Shown here piece by piece: positions 7,245-8,793 of a stretch of DNA of 8,793 bases. This DNA is from a bacterium (GTDB lineage: Bacteria > Desulfobacterota > GWC2-55-46): the NCBI GenBank assembly GCA_004298725.1, contig SCQA01000057.1:1-8793 (forward strand), in the 5' to 3' direction. Within the stretch, counting starts at the first letter, position 1, and every line of letters starts with the position of its first letter. A model generated the notes under the pieces. That model was not told where the DNA came from and made no database searches. It saw only the letters and a list, made by a program, of their open reading frames with translations. Position numbers and translations under genes: made by a program.

Positions 7245-7274
7245 GGGCGACTAACTGTCGCCCTTTTTGTTTTT
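7245..7274 (+). terminator. Strong intrinsic terminator of the prs-rplY unit
   Basis: GGGCGAC (7245-7251) pairs perfectly with GTCGCCC (7257-7263) around the loop TAACT. Five T residues, one G and five more T residues follow. This is the clearest terminator in the window. It lies 190 bp past the rplY stop, beyond the palindromic element, so transcripts ending here would carry that element in their 3' untranslated region. Confidence 0.9.
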
Positions 7275-7356
7275 CCGGCGGCGGCTTTATTACCGGCCTT
7301 GTACTTATAAGTCCGCGCGGCGATTGCGGTTGTTTTTTTGCTGATTTAAGGCCATC

Positions 7357-7363
7357 GAGGTAA
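7357..7363 (+). promoter_or_regulatory. Ribosome binding site that fixes the TTG start of pth
   Basis: GAGGTAA at 7357-7363 lies just upstream of TTG at 7370. The TAA at 7361-7363 is in frame with pth, so translation cannot begin further upstream, and the first ATG in frame is well inside the conserved domain. Together these leave TTG 7370 as the start. Confidence 0.8.
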
Positions 7364-7369
7364 GCGCAA

Positions 7370-7921
7370 TTGTTTCTTATAGTCGGTTTGGGAAATCCCG
7401 GTAAGGCTTACGAGCGGACGAGGCATAACATCGGCTTTATGCTTGTTGACAGGCTTGCCTCGCTTAACGGCATGAGGTTTTCCGTTCAGGGCAACCTGTG
7501 CCGCGCTAAAGGTATTATAGCCGGCGAGGATGTTGTTCTTTTAAAGCCGCTTTCATATATGAACCTTTCCGGCACGGTTGTATCCCGCGTAATGCGAGAG
7601 CTTAACGCGTCCATTGAATCCGTATTGGCCGTATATGACGACTGCGACCTTCCGCTTGGCAAGATGCGGTTCAGGAAAAACGGCGCCAGCGGCGGGCATA
7701 ACGGCGTAAGATCAATAATAGAGAGCGTTGGTAGCGCCGGTTTTTCACGGCTTCGCCTTGGCATCGGCAGGCCGGAAGAAGGCGAATTAAAAGACTACGT
7801 GCTCTCTCCGTTTTCAGGTAGCGAGAAACCTGCGCTTGATGAGTCGCTAAGCCGCGCAGTTTCCGGCGTAGAAGTTTTTTTGCGCGACGGCGTTGACGTT
7901 GCCATGAACGGCTTTAACTGA
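7370..7921 (+). CDS. pth: Peptidyl-tRNA hydrolase
   Basis: Pth cleaves the ester bond of peptidyl-tRNAs released early from ribosomes and so recycles tRNA in the cytosol. The 183 residues fit the bacterial Pth1 family. All key residues are visible: Asn9 in VGLGNPG, catalytic His19 in TRHNIGF, Asn65 in YMNLSG, Asp90 in VYDDCDLP and Asn111 in GGHNG; FSRLRLGIGRP and DYVLSPF follow. The start is TTG, which directly gives the conserved FLIVGLGNPG N-terminus. In many Deltaproteobacteria-like genomes pth follows rplY and precedes ychF; here a pyrophosphatase gene comes next. The strong terminator upstream separates it from rplY, but I could not identify a convincing promoter in the 95 bp between that terminator and the start. 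Confidence 0.96.
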   Translation: MFLIVGLGNPGKAYERTRHNIGFMLVDRLASLNGMRFSVQGNLCRAKGIIAGEDVVLLKPLSYMNLSGTVVSRVMRELNASIESVLAVYDDCDLPLGKMRFRKNGASGGHNGVRSIIESVGSAGFSRLRLGIGRPEEGELKDYVLSPFSGSEKPALDESLSRAVSGVEVFLRDGVDVAMNGFN

Positions 7922-7935
7922 GCGCCGCGCTTAAT

Positions 7936-7961
7936 CCGCCCGTGTTTTACCGGCGGGTTTT
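7936..7961 (+). terminator. Probable intrinsic terminator after pth
   Basis: CCGCC (7936-7940) pairs with GGCGG (7952-7956). A C-C mismatch and two further pairs (G7942-C7950, T7943-A7949) extend the stem to a 5-base loop. GTTTT follows. The stem is strong and the T tract short. It lies 14 bp after the pth stop and before a separate hppA promoter. Confidence 0.5.
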
Positions 7962-8038
7962 GGCTTCTGCGCAGGCATGTTTTTACGCGTTGTTTTTTTG
8001 CGCGGCAGCTTATTTTTGCTTTCCTTTTTGTAAAATTA

Positions 8039-8047
8039 TGCTAAAAT
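8039..8047 (+). promoter_or_regulatory. Extended -10 promoter of hppA
   Basis: TGCTAAAAT matches the extended -10 consensus (TG, one base, then TAAAAT with five of six bases of TATAAT). No good -35 box lies at the right distance; the region 8016-8030 is only T-rich, which is acceptable for an extended -10 promoter. A start near 8054 would give a leader of about 27 bases that includes the ribosome binding site. Confidence 0.5.
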
Positions 8048-8065
8048 AGCGCACATTAAAATAAC

Positions 8066-8074
8066 GAGGGGTGA
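8066..8074 (+). promoter_or_regulatory. Ribosome binding site of hppA
   Basis: GAGGGGTGA closely matches the complement of the 16S rRNA 3' end and ends 6 bases before the ATG at 8081. It supports this ATG as the start. Confidence 0.8.
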
Positions 8075-8080
8075 ACCGTA

Positions 8081-8793
8081 ATGTCAGCAATTACAAATTT
8101 TGCGCCGTTGCTTGGAGTGGTAGGGTTGGTCTTCGCTCTGATCGTCTACCTCTACATTTCCAAACAGCCGGACGGCAACGAAAAGATGCGCGAGATAGCC
8201 GGCTTGATTCACGACGGAGCCATGACGTATCTCAAAAGGCAGTACTTGATACTTGTCGTTTTTCTAATAGTTGTTGCAATATTGTTAAGCATATTCATAG
8301 ACTTTCCGACGGCCGTGGCGTACGTCTGCGGCGCGTTTTCTTCCATGCTTGCCGGCTTTTTCGGCATGAAGGGAGCGACAAAGGCCAACGTCAGGACTGC
8401 TGAGGCCGCAAACAGGTACAAGCCTCTCGTGGCAAAGGCTTTGTCAATGGCGTTTCTGGGCGGTTCCGTAATGGGGCTTTGCATCGCAAGCCTCGGCGTT
8501 TTGGGCATAGGCGTATTTTTTATGATATACGGCAAGCCTGAAACAGCCTCAGTGATAAACGGCTTTGCAATGGGAGCGTCTTCCATAGCGCTCTTTGCGA
8601 GGGTTGGCGGAGGCATATTCACCAAGACTGCCGACGTAGGTTCGGACCTCGCAGGCAAAGTTGACGCGGGCATACCTGAAGACGACCCGAGAAACCCAGG
8701 CGTTATAGCGGATAACGTCGGCGACAACGTCGGCGACGTCGCTGGTCTCGGAGCCGATATATTCGAATCATATGTCGGCGCCATAGTGGCGGC
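8081..8793 (+). CDS. hppA: Membrane-bound ion-translocating pyrophosphatase (N-terminal part)
   Basis: This family hydrolyses cytosolic pyrophosphate and uses the energy to pump H+ or Na+ out across the membrane. The window holds the first 237 codons of a protein that is usually about 670-800 residues; the frame runs off the right edge. TM1 is at about residues 8-26, with further hydrophobic helices at about 53-73, 77-95 and 124-152. The pyrophosphate-binding signature GGGIFTKTADVGSDLAGKVDAG starts at Gly176. It is followed by IPEDDPRNPG, and then by ADNVGDNVGDVAG (210-222), whose aspartates bind Mg-pyrophosphate. Glu229 in IFESYVGAIVA occupies the position used by Na+-pumping and other K+-dependent members such as the Thermotoga enzyme. 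Residues that decide K+ dependence lie beyond the edge, so the ion remains unsettled. Start at ATG 8081 with a near-perfect Shine-Dalgarno. It appears to have its own promoter and is not part of the pth unit. Confidence 0.95.
   Translation, partial: MSAITNFAPLLGVVGLVFALIVYLYISKQPDGNEKMREIAGLIHDGAMTYLKRQYLILVVFLIVVAILLSIFIDFPTAVAYVCGAFSSMLAGFFGMKGATKANVRTAEAANRYKPLVAKALSMAFLGGSVMGLCIASLGVLGIGVFFMIYGKPETASVINGFAMGASSIALFARVGGGIFTKTADVGSDLAGKVDAGIPEDDPRNPGVIADNVGDNVGDVAGLGADIFESYVGAIVA

Noticed and set aside
7299..7311. TTGTAC and TATAAG upstream of pth as promoter elements
   Set aside because: They overlap or lie too close together, and neither has a partner box at the proper distance.
7329..8001. 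Identical 13-base GTTGTTTTTTTGC at 7329-7341 and 7989-8001, flanking pth
   Set aside because: Mostly a T run in T-rich intergenic DNA; no inverted ends or target duplication, so chance is the simplest reading.
7924..8006. GCCGCGC and GCGCGGC inverted repeat after pth
   Set aside because: Seven GC-only bases about 70 bp apart are expected by chance in this sequence.
8209..8784. 191-residue minus-strand open frame
   Set aside because: It is fully antisense to hppA, whose signature motifs are unmistakable; the frame is open because of codon bias in hppA.
1..8793. CRISPR array, phage, toxin-antitoxin or defence genes
   Set aside because: No regularly spaced repeats and no unassigned large reading frames; apart from the 62-residue protein, all coding space is taken by known housekeeping and energy genes.

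Overview
The window reads as ordinary bacterial chromosome from a Gram-negative, respiring organism. The left 4.2 kb is the 3' end of a complex I (NADH:quinone oxidoreductase) operon. The right half is a housekeeping block, ispE - tRNA-Gln - prs - rplY - pth, followed by the start of a membrane-bound pyrophosphatase gene. That gene order, a Ctc-type bL25 and an ion-pumping pyrophosphatase together suggest Desulfobacterota (former Deltaproteobacteria), Nitrospirota or a related phylum. This placement is inference; no rRNA or other decisive marker is present. All recognised genes lie on the + strand.

Layout. Positions 1-944 hold the C-terminal part of a NuoM-like proton-pumping subunit, cut by the window edge. 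It overlaps by 4 bp a second, complete nuoM (941-2521). nuoN (2525-3976) follows after 3 bp, and an unrecognised 62-residue protein (3986-4174) follows nuoN by 9 bp behind a strong ribosome binding site. A T-rich gap of 82 bp leads to ispE (4257-5111), tRNA-Gln with anticodon UUG (5192-5266), prs (5376-6314) and rplY (6366-7055). The 314-bp gap between rplY and pth holds a 140-bp nested palindrome that looks like a MITE (7094-7233) and, just after it, a textbook intrinsic terminator (7245-7274). pth (7370-7921) uses a TTG start. A second hairpin terminator (7936-7961) and an extended -10 promoter (8039-8047) separate pth from hppA (8081 to the right edge).

How the genes work together. The nuo genes encode membrane-arm pump modules of complex I. 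Two NuoM paralogs in tandem point to an enlarged '2M' complex with one extra antiporter-like subunit, and all charged residues needed for pumping are visible in what can be read of both copies. hppA adds a second ion pump driven by pyrophosphate. The middle block makes isoprenoid precursors (IspE), PRPP (Prs), a 5S-rRNA-binding ribosomal protein (bL25) and a peptidyl-tRNA recycling enzyme (Pth). The most notable items are the tandem nuoM pair, the nested palindrome after rplY and the small nuo-linked protein. I see no defence system, CRISPR array, phage gene or transposase.
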